DNA of 32,726 nucleotides from Candidatus Babelota bacterium (lineage in GTDB: Bacteria; Babelota; Babeliae; Babelales; Vermiphilaceae). The notes beneath the pieces are model-generated. The model had not been told where the DNA came from, searched no databases, and saw nothing but the letters and a program-made list of their open reading frames with translations. Positions 26,689 through 32,726 of this stretch are shown piece after piece (the stretch's first letter is position 1; each line of letters opens with the position of its first letter). Both the position numbers and the translations under genes were made by a program. The DNA is taken from positions 1 to 32,726 of the forward strand of contig JAJCZB010000053.1 of NCBI GenBank assembly GCA_029262595.1. The letters are read 5' to 3'.

Positions 26689-26711
26689 TACTTCGCTAAA
26701 GCTTCGTATGG
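26686..26711 (+). repeat. Hairpin fused to the CCA end of tRNA-Arg(ACG)
   Basis: CCATAC (26686-26691) pairs with GTATGG (26706-26711) across a 14-base loop (TTCGCTAAAGCTTC). It starts on the tRNA CCA exactly like the element at 26338-26363. A partial relative, AGCTTCGTTATGG, lies at 26561-26573, downstream of tRNA-Ser(TGA). Confidence 0.8.
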
Positions 26712-26738
26712 CAGGCCATCCGAAAAATGCATACAAAT

Positions 26739-26768
26739 AAAAAGCACCCGGTTTAATGGGTGCTTTTT
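26739..26768. terminator. Bidirectional intrinsic terminator between tRNA-Arg and the GNAT gene
   Basis: AAAAAGCACCC (26739-26749) and GGGTGCTTTTT (26758-26768) form an 11-bp stem with an 8-base loop. It has an A run on one side and a T run on the other, so it can stop both the plus-strand tRNA transcript and the minus-strand acetyltransferase transcript. Confidence 0.9.
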
Positions 26769-26791
26769 CTATTTTCAATAATTACCGACTA

Positions 26792-27328
26792 TTACAGGCT
26801 CTGCAGTTCTTGCCAACGCTCTCTAGTTAGTCGATAAAAAACGTGGTCCAAGTCTTTATAGACACATTCTTTTTCATATACAAATCCAAGCTTTTCCATA
26901 ACACGTATCGAAGCTTTATTTTCCGGCAGCGCAAAGCAGGCAATAGAATTTAGGCCAAGTTCCTCAAATCCGATACGCACAATTTCTTTTCCCAGCTCCG
27001 TCGCAATCCCCTTCCCCCAATATTCTGGGAGAACTCCATATCCTAATTCTACTTCATCTGCGCCATCAATATTCGCATGCTTCAAGCCAGCGCGCCCCAT
27101 AAAAGCACCACTATCTTGATCTTCAATAATCCAGTAGCTAAAGCCATACGCATCGAAGTGATCAATTAATGCACCAAGGGATTCAAGCGATTGAGCGCGC
27201 GTTCGCTCGCCTCCAAGCGTAATCATAACGTCAGGATTCTGATACATGGAAGCAAGATCATCAATGTCTCCGGGAGTCATCCGGCGCGCTTTTGTGCGCG
27301 GTGTCGAAAATGATTCGATCTGTTTCAT
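26792..27328 (-). CDS. GNAT-family N-acetyltransferase, RimJ/RimL-like
   Basis: The ATG at 27328 has GGAGG seven bases upstream and is preferred to the in-frame start at 27343, giving 178 residues. The fold order is typical of GNAT: R-rich strand 1 (TKARRMTPGDIDDLASM), WIIEDQDSGAFMGRAGL, the ELGYGVLPEYWGKGIATE acetyl-CoA loop (pattern Q/RxxGxG/A as WGKGIA) and PENKASIRVMEKLGF. This last phrase is the hallmark of the RimJ/RimL ribosomal-protein acetyltransferase branch. It uses acetyl-CoA, and the acceptor is unknown. It is divergent from the Cdd1-like gene across a short gap with a symmetrical motif. Confidence 0.92.
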   Translation of the reverse strand: MKQIESFSTPRTKARRMTPGDIDDLASMYQNPDVMITLGGERTRAQSLESLGALIDHFDAYGFSYWIIEDQDSGAFMGRAGLKHANIDGADEVELGYGVLPEYWGKGIATELGKEIVRIGFEELGLNSIACFALPENKASIRVMEKLGFVYEKECVYKDLDHVFYRLTRERWQELQSL

Positions 27329-27357
27329 GAAAACCTCCACCAAACGAAAAAAAGGAC

Positions 27358-27379
27358 TATACTGTATAAAACCAGTATA
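27358..27379. promoter_or_regulatory. Dyad of two TATACT-type -10 elements in a divergent gap
   Basis: TATACTG (27358-27364) and CAGTATA (27373-27379) are perfect inverted copies with an 8-base spacer. Each arm reads TATACT in one direction, so they may be face-to-face -10 boxes for the GNAT and Cdd1-like genes, or an operator. Confidence 0.4.
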
Positions 27380-27390
27380 CCAGAGGAACT

Positions 27391-27651
27391 ATGAACAAAA
27401 AAGCCGTATTTAAAGAGCTACAGCAGATCCCTGGGGTTGGCCCCTCTATCGCGCAAGACCTCTGGAATCTAGGCATTCGTTCCATACAAGGCCTCACATC
27501 TGCAAATCCAGAGGCATTATATGAGCAATTATGCGCCCTACAGGGCCCAACAGACCGGTGCATGCTCTATGTATTCCGCTGTGCTGTCTATTATGCCTCC
27601 ACAAAGGATCCCGATCTCGAATTGCTCAAATGGTGGCATTGGAAGGGATAA
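27391..27651 (+). CDS. Cdd1-like helix-hairpin-helix protein
   Basis: This is an 86-residue protein with AGAGGAA before the ATG. LQQIPGVGPSIAQDLWNLGI (residues 10-29) is a helix-hairpin-helix DNA-binding motif with the GVG turn. The later phrases ALYEQLCALQG, then CMLYVFRCAVYYAS, then LLKWWHWK match the Cdd1 / pathogenicity-locus family over its full normal length. Members are small presumed DNA-binding proteins with no settled function. It stands alone on the plus strand. Confidence 0.9.
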   Translation: MNKKAVFKELQQIPGVGPSIAQDLWNLGIRSIQGLTSANPEALYEQLCALQGPTDRCMLYVFRCAVYYASTKDPDLELLKWWHWKG

Positions 27652-27677
27652 ATGCCCCTTTTTGCCTAAATTACCCG

Positions 27678-27706
27678 TTGCAATTGCTTTAAAATCGTGA
27701 GATACT
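27678..27706 (+). promoter_or_regulatory. Candidate promoter of the RRM gene
   Basis: TTGCAA (27678-27683) and GATACT (27701-27706) are 17 bases apart and lie 42 bases before the RRM start codon. Each box matches the consensus at four of six positions. Confidence 0.4.
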
Positions 27707-27724
27707 CTTGATAGAGTATTTTTT
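27702..27724 (+). terminator. Stem-loop with T run before the RRM gene
   Basis: ATACTCT (27702-27708) and AGAGTAT (27713-27719) pair around a TGAT loop, followed by TTTTT. It could end the Cdd1-like transcript, but it also overlaps the -10 candidate of the RRM gene, so its role is open. Confidence 0.45.
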
Positions 27725-27747
27725 AACATTTTACACAGAGTGTCTCT

Positions 27748-28050
27748 ATGAATATATATGTAGGCAACTTGCCTTACTCGATCACAGAAGATTCCCTTCG
27801 CTCATTGTTTGAGCAATTCGGGTCAGTTTCATCAACTAAAGTAGTTGTTGATCAAATTAGCGGCCGTTCAAAAGGGTTTGCTTTTGTTGATATGCCTGAA
27901 GACGAAGAAGGCGAAGCTGCTATCGAAAAACTAAATGGTCACGAGCTTGATGGTCGTACTATTGTAGTTAACAAAGCGAAACCTCGCGCTCCAAGAGATT
28001 CAAAGCCTCGCACTGGTGGTTTCCAGTCACGTGGTCCGCGTCGTTTCTAA
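27748..28050 (+). CDS. RRM-domain RNA-binding protein (cyanobacterial/TM6-style small RBP)
   Basis: This is a 100-residue protein. It is a single RNA recognition motif with RNP2 IYVGNL (residues 3-8) and RNP1 KGFAFVDM (42-49). A short Arg/Gly/Pro-rich tail (GGFQSRGPRRF) resembles the glycine-rich RNA-binding proteins found in some bacteria and in plants. Such proteins bind single-stranded RNA and are often cold-responsive. It stands alone, with a promoter candidate and stem-loop ahead and a strong terminator after it. Confidence 0.95.
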   Translation: MNIYVGNLPYSITEDSLRSLFEQFGSVSSTKVVVDQISGRSKGFAFVDMPEDEEGEAAIEKLNGHELDGRTIVVNKAKPRAPRDSKPRTGGFQSRGPRRF

Positions 28051-28076
28051 TCAACGCGAATTAAATCTTTGAGATT

Positions 28077-28105
28077 AAAGGCCCCGATTCATTTCGGGGC
28101 TTTTT
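28077..28105 (+). terminator. Intrinsic terminator of the RRM gene
   Basis: GCCCCG (28081-28086) and CGGGGC (28095-28100) pair around an 8-base loop, extended by AAAG/CTTT and followed by a T run. It ends 55 bases after the RRM stop codon. Confidence 0.9.
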
Positions 28106-28135
28106 CTTTATCTTTTATTGTGCAAAAAGAAAAAC

Positions 28136-28687
28136 ATGAAAAAAAAATATATTATTTTCTTTCTTACCCTTCTTGGCACGGTTACACAGATCGTCAATAC
28201 TGCTGACCCCCACGCGCATTCCGCTGTATGCCCTGCATGCCATCGTAGCTTTCCACGCGGTTCACGATTTCCTCACCAAGGATGTCCGGGAACGCCATCA
28301 GAATATGATTCATTCACACACTATGCCGCACTTGCCCAAGCCCATGATGCACGCCAAGCAATGCTTCCACCACCACCAAGACGCACTGCTGCTGTAGCCG
28401 CAGACGCAGCATTAAGTCAGTTGCAAGATAGTGACGATGATGCAGCAGCTCCGCAAGATCATCCACCACAAAAAGCAAACAAAGTATGCTTACGAATGGC
28501 ACATTTTATCTCACAAACCGGCGCCCATAAGCTGCGAGCCCAGTGCCCTTTTGAAACGGATGGGCATCCATGTACGACAGTATTCACTGCATCCGATGTA
28601 GCGCTAGAACCTGCAAGGGAACACATTCGTGTTCTTCTATATGATCACATGCCTCAGGTGCATGGCAAAATACCTCTGCCCAAATAA
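28136..28687 (+). CDS. Small exported Cys/His-rich protein with zinc-binding-like motifs
   Basis: The frame opens with a TTG at 28118, but the ATG at 28136 gives a proper signal peptide (MKKKYIIFFLTLLGTVTQIVNTA) and is chosen (183 residues). The ribosome site is weak (AAAAAGAAAA). After the signal peptide comes a zinc-knuckle-like CPAC with His47 and Cys50 (CxxC, then HxxC). An Ala/Pro/Asp-rich low-complexity linker follows at residues 75-115. A second cluster has Cys137, Cys146, His163 and His171, an order like a degenerate C2H2 finger. Zinc fingers on an exported protein suggest an effector or a structural metal site outside the cell, but this is inference. The 3' end is two bases from the convergent Cache gene. 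Confidence 0.7.
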   Translation: MKKKYIIFFLTLLGTVTQIVNTADPHAHSAVCPACHRSFPRGSRFPHQGCPGTPSEYDSFTHYAALAQAHDARQAMLPPPPRRTAAVAADAALSQLQDSDDDAAAPQDHPPQKANKVCLRMAHFISQTGAHKLRAQCPFETDGHPCTTVFTASDVALEPAREHIRVLLYDHMPQVHGKIPLPK

Positions 28688-28689
28688 CT

Positions 28690-30810
28690 CTACTGATAGA
28701 ATCCAGATGAAATCACGTAGGTTTTGCCTTCTTTTTTCAATGACGTTACAAAATTATGCTTTGTCGCACCATTCAAATGAGTTTTTATATGGATTGATCC
28801 GTGCTCAGATTCCTGTATGAAATCTCTAATGAATTGCTTTCCTTTTTCATCTTTTAAATTATAGATGTTACGCCAGATCAAGTCATAATCGTCGCCATAG
28901 GCATAACACAATCCAGTAGTATCAACTACCACGAGCTCTAGATCACCGCGCCTAAATTGGCCGCTCTTTTTAACAAACTTTTCAAATGCTTTTTCTCTTG
29001 GGTTTGCTTTCAAATAACTGGCGCCACTTTGTACGAGCAAGATCATAGTTTCCGTTTTTGATATCGGATAGTAACTGGACGCAATTACGTATTGCCCCAC
29101 GCCAATATCAATGTGTTGGGCAAAGGTTGATTGGAATGAGCCTTTTAATTTTGCGTTAACCCAGATTCCTTGCTTGGTTGCGCGCTTAAGCATACTTTTA
29201 ATATACTCAAAACCATCTTCATCTGTTTCATTGAGCACTGACTGCCCAATATTATCTACATTCCCCCCATCTGCAATGATTTTGCCCTTCATGTCGTAGA
29301 CAGTGATATAAAGATCACCGTACCGGAAAGCATCGCTGCGTCGATGAGAAAACTCTTCAATAGCACTTGTTTTTCCGGTTGTCTTCATAAATTGATATGC
29401 CGAGCGCACAAGATCCATAGTTTGCTCACGATTAGCTTCGGGATAATAGCCACATGCAATAAAGTATTCTTTCCCATTTTTTGCTTTTACTTTTTCAGCA
29501 TACGTTTTTTTCAATGCACGCTTAGACGTATATTCAACCCATACGCCCTCGCTACTCGCTTTTAGCTTTTTCACTATTTCACGATTTACATATACGCCAT
29601 TTTCATCTTTATAATTCCACGCATTAGATCCAATAAGCCCAGGACGATCTCCCTGTGCCATAATGTTTCCTGAGAAATCAAGCGCATAAAGATACAAGTT
29701 CCCCGTAACGAATGAGCCGCCCGGATAGCTCAGCAAGCTAAATACTCTATCTGCGGGCTTACCTTCGTTTTTAATTTTATCAAAAAGAGCAACCCCACCT
29801 TTAACCAAATTAACTACTGCTTCTTTTTTTGAATGAGGGAAAAATCCAGAGCCAACTACGAATGCTTTTCCTTCTTTTTCAACAAGCTGCACATACGTTA
29901 CTTTTGTAGCATTATGCCATTCATAGGTAACCCAGCCGCCCCCTTCTTTTGCCACTTGAATCATATTCTGTATAGCAGGAGTTCCTACCCAATCAGTAAA
30001 GTCATACATGTTCCGCCACAGCAGATACGCATCTTCACCATGCGCCAAGCAGGTGCCATTAATGTCGTAAACAAACACATACAAGTCACCTTTTATAAAT
30101 TCTTTCGTATGTGTAAATCTATTGCAGGCAACGTCCAGCGGACGTTCTTCAAGTTCTTGCTTAGCTCTATCAACGAGCTCAACTACCGCATCTCTTTTCT
30201 TTTTAATATCAAACGTAAAGTTTTCAACTTCTTGCACAGGATCAGCAATGTCTTTTTGTGTGCCGTCCTCTCTTAAAAACCCAGTTTCAATTGCATCACC
30301 ATTATCGTCATCATCCTCATCTATTGGTTGCGACTCATCGAAATCAAACGATTCATCCTCTAAAGGTGCTTCCACCTCCTCCGAAAATACTCGATCCAGC
30401 TCGCTTATAAGACGAGAAGCATCTTCCCCCTCAGACTCACCATCAAATTCTTCTACGATTTCTTGCTCATCACTTTCTTGCGTAACCGGTTCAGCTTCCT
30501 CTTGCGATTCACCTATAAATTCTTCTATTGTATCGTCATCAGCGCCTTCAAATACATCTTCCTGCTCGTCCTCAGGCTCCTGCATATCAAAGCTTTCTAA
30601 CTCATTCTCTTCCTGCTCAACTCCAACCACGTCACCTTCATCTTCAAATTCATCCATGCCGCTGAGCAGTTCTCCGATAGTGTCGTTGCCATCTTTGGCA
30701 TCAACAATCGCATCTAAATCTGCCATGAGTTCGTTAAGATGCTCAAGCGACGCATCTTTCGCATATACCGCAGTAAAAAAAATGATACAAAGGACAAGCC
30801 ATTTTTTCAT
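28690..30810 (-). CDS. Secreted protein with acidic N-terminus and four tandem Cache-like domains
   Basis: This is a 706-residue protein. The signal peptide MKKWLVLCIIFFTAVYA is followed by a very acidic low-complexity region (residues 40-190, rich in Glu and Asp). Four related units start at about 200, 330, 465 and 590. Each has the single-Cache (sCache_2-type) pattern GDLYVFVYDINGTCLAHG, a WRNMYD-like phrase, a GxWVxY strand and an SGFFP or CGYYP end. The GDL/GNL motifs are at 241, 370, 498 and 622, spaced 124-129 residues. Cache domains bind small metabolites outside the membrane. Unlike chemoreceptors and sensor kinases, this protein has no second membrane segment and no signalling domain, so it looks like a soluble ligand-binding protein. 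It follows the Bax-inhibitor-like gene by 32 bases. Confidence 0.85.
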   Translation of the reverse strand: MKKWLVLCIIFFTAVYAKDASLEHLNELMADLDAIVDAKDGNDTIGELLSGMDEFEDEGDVVGVEQEENELESFDMQEPEDEQEDVFEGADDDTIEEFIGESQEEAEPVTQESDEQEIVEEFDGESEGEDASRLISELDRVFSEEVEAPLEDESFDFDESQPIDEDDDDNGDAIETGFLREDGTQKDIADPVQEVENFTFDIKKKRDAVVELVDRAKQELEERPLDVACNRFTHTKEFIKGDLYVFVYDINGTCLAHGEDAYLLWRNMYDFTDWVGTPAIQNMIQVAKEGGGWVTYEWHNATKVTYVQLVEKEGKAFVVGSGFFPHSKKEAVVNLVKGGVALFDKIKNEGKPADRVFSLLSYPGGSFVTGNLYLYALDFSGNIMAQGDRPGLIGSNAWNYKDENGVYVNREIVKKLKASSEGVWVEYTSKRALKKTYAEKVKAKNGKEYFIACGYYPEANREQTMDLVRSAYQFMKTTGKTSAIEEFSHRRSDAFRYGDLYITVYDMKGKIIADGGNVDNIGQSVLNETDEDGFEYIKSMLKRATKQGIWVNAKLKGSFQSTFAQHIDIGVGQYVIASSYYPISKTETMILLVQSGASYLKANPREKAFEKFVKKSGQFRRGDLELVVVDTTGLCYAYGDDYDLIWRNIYNLKDEKGKQFIRDFIQESEHGSIHIKTHLNGATKHNFVTSLKKEGKTYVISSGFYQ

Positions 30811-30842
30811 TACATATTCCTTTTTTTAAATAACTATCAGCT

Positions 30843-31532
30843 TTAGTCTCTTCTTCTTCCCATAAAGCGCAATAAAAATAGAAAGAGATTAATAAAGTCC
30901 AAATATAATGTAAGCGCACCAATAACTGCAACCTTGCCCATCATTTGGCCGCTGCCCATCATAGACTGGCCCATTTGCCTGATTTTTTGCGTGTCGTATG
31001 CAGTCAAGGCAGTAAAAACAACAACTCCGATACCAGAAAACACTAAATCAATGACTGGATTTTGTAGCCACATATTCACAAGCAATGCAATAATGATCCC
31101 CCATAATCCCATCATAGCTATATTGCCCAGTTTACTCAGATCACTGCCGGTCAGATAGCCATAGACGCCCATCACGCCAAACATTCCCGCCGCAACCCCA
31201 AACGTTTGAACAATAGATCCGGGGGTATACACAAGAAAAATTGCTGAAGTAGTTATGCCAACTGAAATCGCATAAACTGCAAACATTGTCACAGCCAAAG
31301 CCAGGCTCAATTTTTCAATCGCTGCTGCTAACCCAAATACAAGTGCAAGTTGCACGACAACCAAAACCGTCATCAATCCCGGACTGCCAAACAGTGTGGT
31401 TCTAATATTGGCAATGGTTGAAACGTAATATGCAGTTGCACACGTAACGGCCAACGCCGCCCCCATTAATCCATAAACGCTGTACATGAAATTGGCTAGT
31501 CGAGTATCGCCGGTATATTCAGATTCGTACAT
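30843..31532 (-). CDS. Bax inhibitor-1 / YccA-YbhL family membrane protein
   Basis: The ATG at 31532 has AAAGGAG upstream and is preferred over a TTG at 31553 (229 residues, typical length). It has about seven hydrophobic segments. The phrases YSVYGLMGAALAVTCATAYYV and ALTAYDTQKIRQMGQ are the family signatures, the latter holding the conserved Asp of the pH-gated calcium-leak site. A short basic tail (MGRRRD) ends the protein. It is probably the first gene of a two-gene unit with the Cache-domain gene. Confidence 0.93.
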   Translation of the reverse strand: MYESEYTGDTRLANFMYSVYGLMGAALAVTCATAYYVSTIANIRTTLFGSPGLMTVLVVVQLALVFGLAAAIEKLSLALAVTMFAVYAISVGITTSAIFLVYTPGSIVQTFGVAAGMFGVMGVYGYLTGSDLSKLGNIAMMGLWGIIIALLVNMWLQNPVIDLVFSGIGVVVFTALTAYDTQKIRQMGQSMMGSGQMMGKVAVIGALTLYLDFINLFLFLLRFMGRRRD

Positions 31533-31578
31533 GATAAGCTCCTTTGCACGCAAAAGTAATCAAAACTATTTAACTCTA

Positions 31579-31607
31579 ACTATAGGATCCAATGAGTCTT
31601 TGTTCAA
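31579..31607 (-). promoter_or_regulatory. Candidate promoter for the Bax-inhibitor-like / Cache gene pair
   Basis: On the minus strand TTGAAC (31602-31607) and TATAGT (31579-31584) are 17 bases apart. They lie about 46 bases ahead of the ATG at 31532. Confidence 0.55.
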
Positions 31608-31612
31608 CTTTT

Positions 31613-31641
31613 TTGCACCCAGCATACAAAAAGAATATGCT
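31613..31641 (+). promoter_or_regulatory. Weak promoter candidate for the exported protein / thioredoxin pair
   Basis: TTGCAC (31613-31618) and TATGCT (31636-31641) are 17 bases apart, 43 bases before the ATG. The match is modest. Confidence 0.3.
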
Positions 31642-31684
31642 AGCTAAGAAATCTGATCCCGTACACGTATAAAAAGGAGTAATT

Positions 31685-32356
31685 ATGAAACGATTGATCG
31701 CAACTGCGGTAGTCACCTTATCAATAATTCCAGGAGCTCACGCACTCAAAAGCCCAGACGCAAATGGAGACCATCCTATTTTTGTTGGTGTACTCACGAG
31801 CCAAGAAGGAAATGTATTTAACGTAACAAATGTTACTGTAGGACGCTCCGCTTCAGCTCACGACAAAGTAACCCTTTATGAAATGCCTAAAGATCTCAAG
31901 AGCTCTTCAAAAGGAAATATGATTTCGGTTAACCCCTACGAAACGCTTACTACCGCACAACTTGAGCTCATAAAAATAAAAAAAATTACCGTTCCAAATC
32001 CGCAAACCACATGGAAATGGAAAAATCCAGAAGATACGCGCGCTTCCAGTATGGCAAAAGAATTTATAGAGGTTGTTATCACGTGGAAAAGTGGTAGTGC
32101 CGTGCATTATTTGCTAGAATTAGGACCAGAAAATACTCGACGTCCAATAAAAATTTATTCTGAAGTAATCGACAAACCAATCAAAGGAACTCGCCAAGAT
32201 GGCACGCTCTTTTGTGCAAACATTAACAAAGATGATCTGCGCAAAAAAGGCGCGCCGTTCCAATCGGTTAAAAGCCTGGTGCTTGATGAACCCTGCTTTA
32301 AAGTTCCCGCAGACAATGTCGGAATAATAAAACAACCAAACAACAACCAAGGATAA
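31685..32356 (+). CDS. Exported protein of unknown function
   Basis: This is a 223-residue protein with AAGGAG before the ATG. The signal peptide MKRLIATAVVTLSIIPGAHA ends in a clear AHA site. The mature part is mixed alpha/beta, with strands such as FVGVLTSQEG, FIEVVITWKSG and VHYLLELG. It has two cysteines (in LFCANI and PCFKV) that could form a disulfide, and a Gln/Asn-rich end. I do not recognise the family. Its stop is four bases before thioredoxin, so the two are co-transcribed. Confidence 0.8.
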   Translation: MKRLIATAVVTLSIIPGAHALKSPDANGDHPIFVGVLTSQEGNVFNVTNVTVGRSASAHDKVTLYEMPKDLKSSSKGNMISVNPYETLTTAQLELIKIKKITVPNPQTTWKWKNPEDTRASSMAKEFIEVVITWKSGSAVHYLLELGPENTRRPIKIYSEVIDKPIKGTRQDGTLFCANINKDDLRKKGAPFQSVKSLVLDEPCFKVPADNVGIIKQPNNNQG

Positions 32357-32360
32357 AAGT

Positions 32361-32678
32361 ATGCCAATCCCAGTTACTGAAGAAAACTTCGAAAAAGAAG
32401 TACTTCAAGAATCAAAGCCAGTTATCGTTGACGTCTATGCAACGTGGTGCGGCCCATGCCAGCAAATGGAACCAATCTTTGAAGAGCTTGAAAAAGAAAT
32501 GACCGATTATAAGTTTACAAAGCTCAACGTTGATGAGGCGCGCGATCTTTCTATCAAATACGGCGTAATTTCTGTGCCCACTTTTCTCTTCATGAAAAAT
32601 GGTGAGGTGAAAGGCAAAGAGACCGGATATAAAAGTAAAGATGACCTCAAAACAGCAATTGAAGCTGCATTAAAATAA
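32361..32678 (+). CDS. trxA: Thioredoxin
   Basis: This is a 105-residue protein, normal for thioredoxin. The active site WCGPC has Cys30 and Cys33, and the cis-proline is in SVPTF (Pro73). The Asp of VIVDVYATWC and the glycine near residue 89 (KETGY) are conserved. There is no signal peptide, so it is cytoplasmic and reduces protein disulfides with thioredoxin reductase. AAGGA precedes the ATG, within the end of the upstream gene. A strong terminator follows. Confidence 0.97.
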   Translation: MPIPVTEENFEKEVLQESKPVIVDVYATWCGPCQQMEPIFEELEKEMTDYKFTKLNVDEARDLSIKYGVISVPTFLFMKNGEVKGKETGYKSKDDLKTAIEAALK

Positions 32679-32683
32679 AAAAG

Positions 32684-32707
32684 AGCCCCGGGTAAATCCG
32701 GGGCTTT
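32684..32707 (+). terminator. Intrinsic terminator after thioredoxin
   Basis: AGCCCCGG (32684-32691) and CCGGGGCT (32698-32705) form an 8-bp GC-rich stem with a 6-base loop, followed by T bases. It closes the two-gene unit. Confidence 0.88.
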
Positions 32708-32726
32708 CTACTTTTTCTAACGAAGA

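Noticed and set aside
30122-30829. Plus-strand 235-codon Ser-rich open frame
   Set aside because: It is antisense to the acidic region of the Cache-domain gene. Glu/Asp codons read backwards give Ser codons.

Overview
The window is AT-rich and gene-dense, with few and short gaps. Most of its proteins carry Sec signal peptides. The combination is: many large exported paralogues built from beta-helix and WD40-like propeller modules, several lineage-specific exported proteins, a Cys-Cys coiled-coil protein, an OPT-type and an EamA-type transporter, and a lone GspF/PilC-like protein. I read this as a host-associated Gram-negative-type bacterium, most likely Candidatus Dependentiae (TM6). That assignment is inference from protein style. 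No rRNA or other phylogenetic marker is present, and another intracellular lineage is possible.

Layout. (1) Bases 1-15640, minus strand: a directional array of six large exported proteins, the last cut by the window edge. In transcription order it holds a 1250-residue triple-module protein, a 748-residue propeller hybrid, a 1253-residue triple-module protein, two tandem propeller hybrids (693 and 683 residues), and a protein ending in Cys-Cys coiled-coil repeats. Three junctions overlap by 4 bases or are 9 bases apart, and the other two gaps are 27 and 42 bases. A promoter candidate lies upstream. (2) 15723-18744, minus: an exported Met/Gln/Pro-rich protein and an OPT-family transporter. (3) 18906-20742, plus: an EamA transporter and two small overlapping exported proteins. 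(4) 20752-26114, minus: a HIT/HINT hydrolase, tRNA-Leu(CAA), a MutS-like ATPase that starts with a signal peptide, a repeat-filled 422-base gap, a GspF/PilC protein and a DUF167 protein. (5) 26250-26688, plus: tRNA-Ser(GCT), tRNA-Ser(TGA) and tRNA-Arg(ACG). Matching hairpins are fused to the CCA ends of the first and third. (6) 26792-28687: a GNAT acetyltransferase (minus), then a Cdd1-like helix-hairpin-helix protein, an RRM protein and an exported Cys/His protein (all plus). (7) 28690-31532, minus: a Bax-inhibitor-1 membrane protein and a secreted protein with four Cache-like domains. (8) 31685-32678, plus: an exported protein of unknown function and thioredoxin.

The strongest candidate for an undescribed system is the six-gene array. 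All five complete proteins share the same first mature residues and the same N-terminal scaffold. In three of them a seven-bladed propeller has been inserted at one fixed point of that scaffold. The sixth protein adds a cysteine-studded coiled-coil stalk. The set looks like a co-produced extracytoplasmic or surface assembly, possibly for host contact. Its function cannot be read from the sequence.
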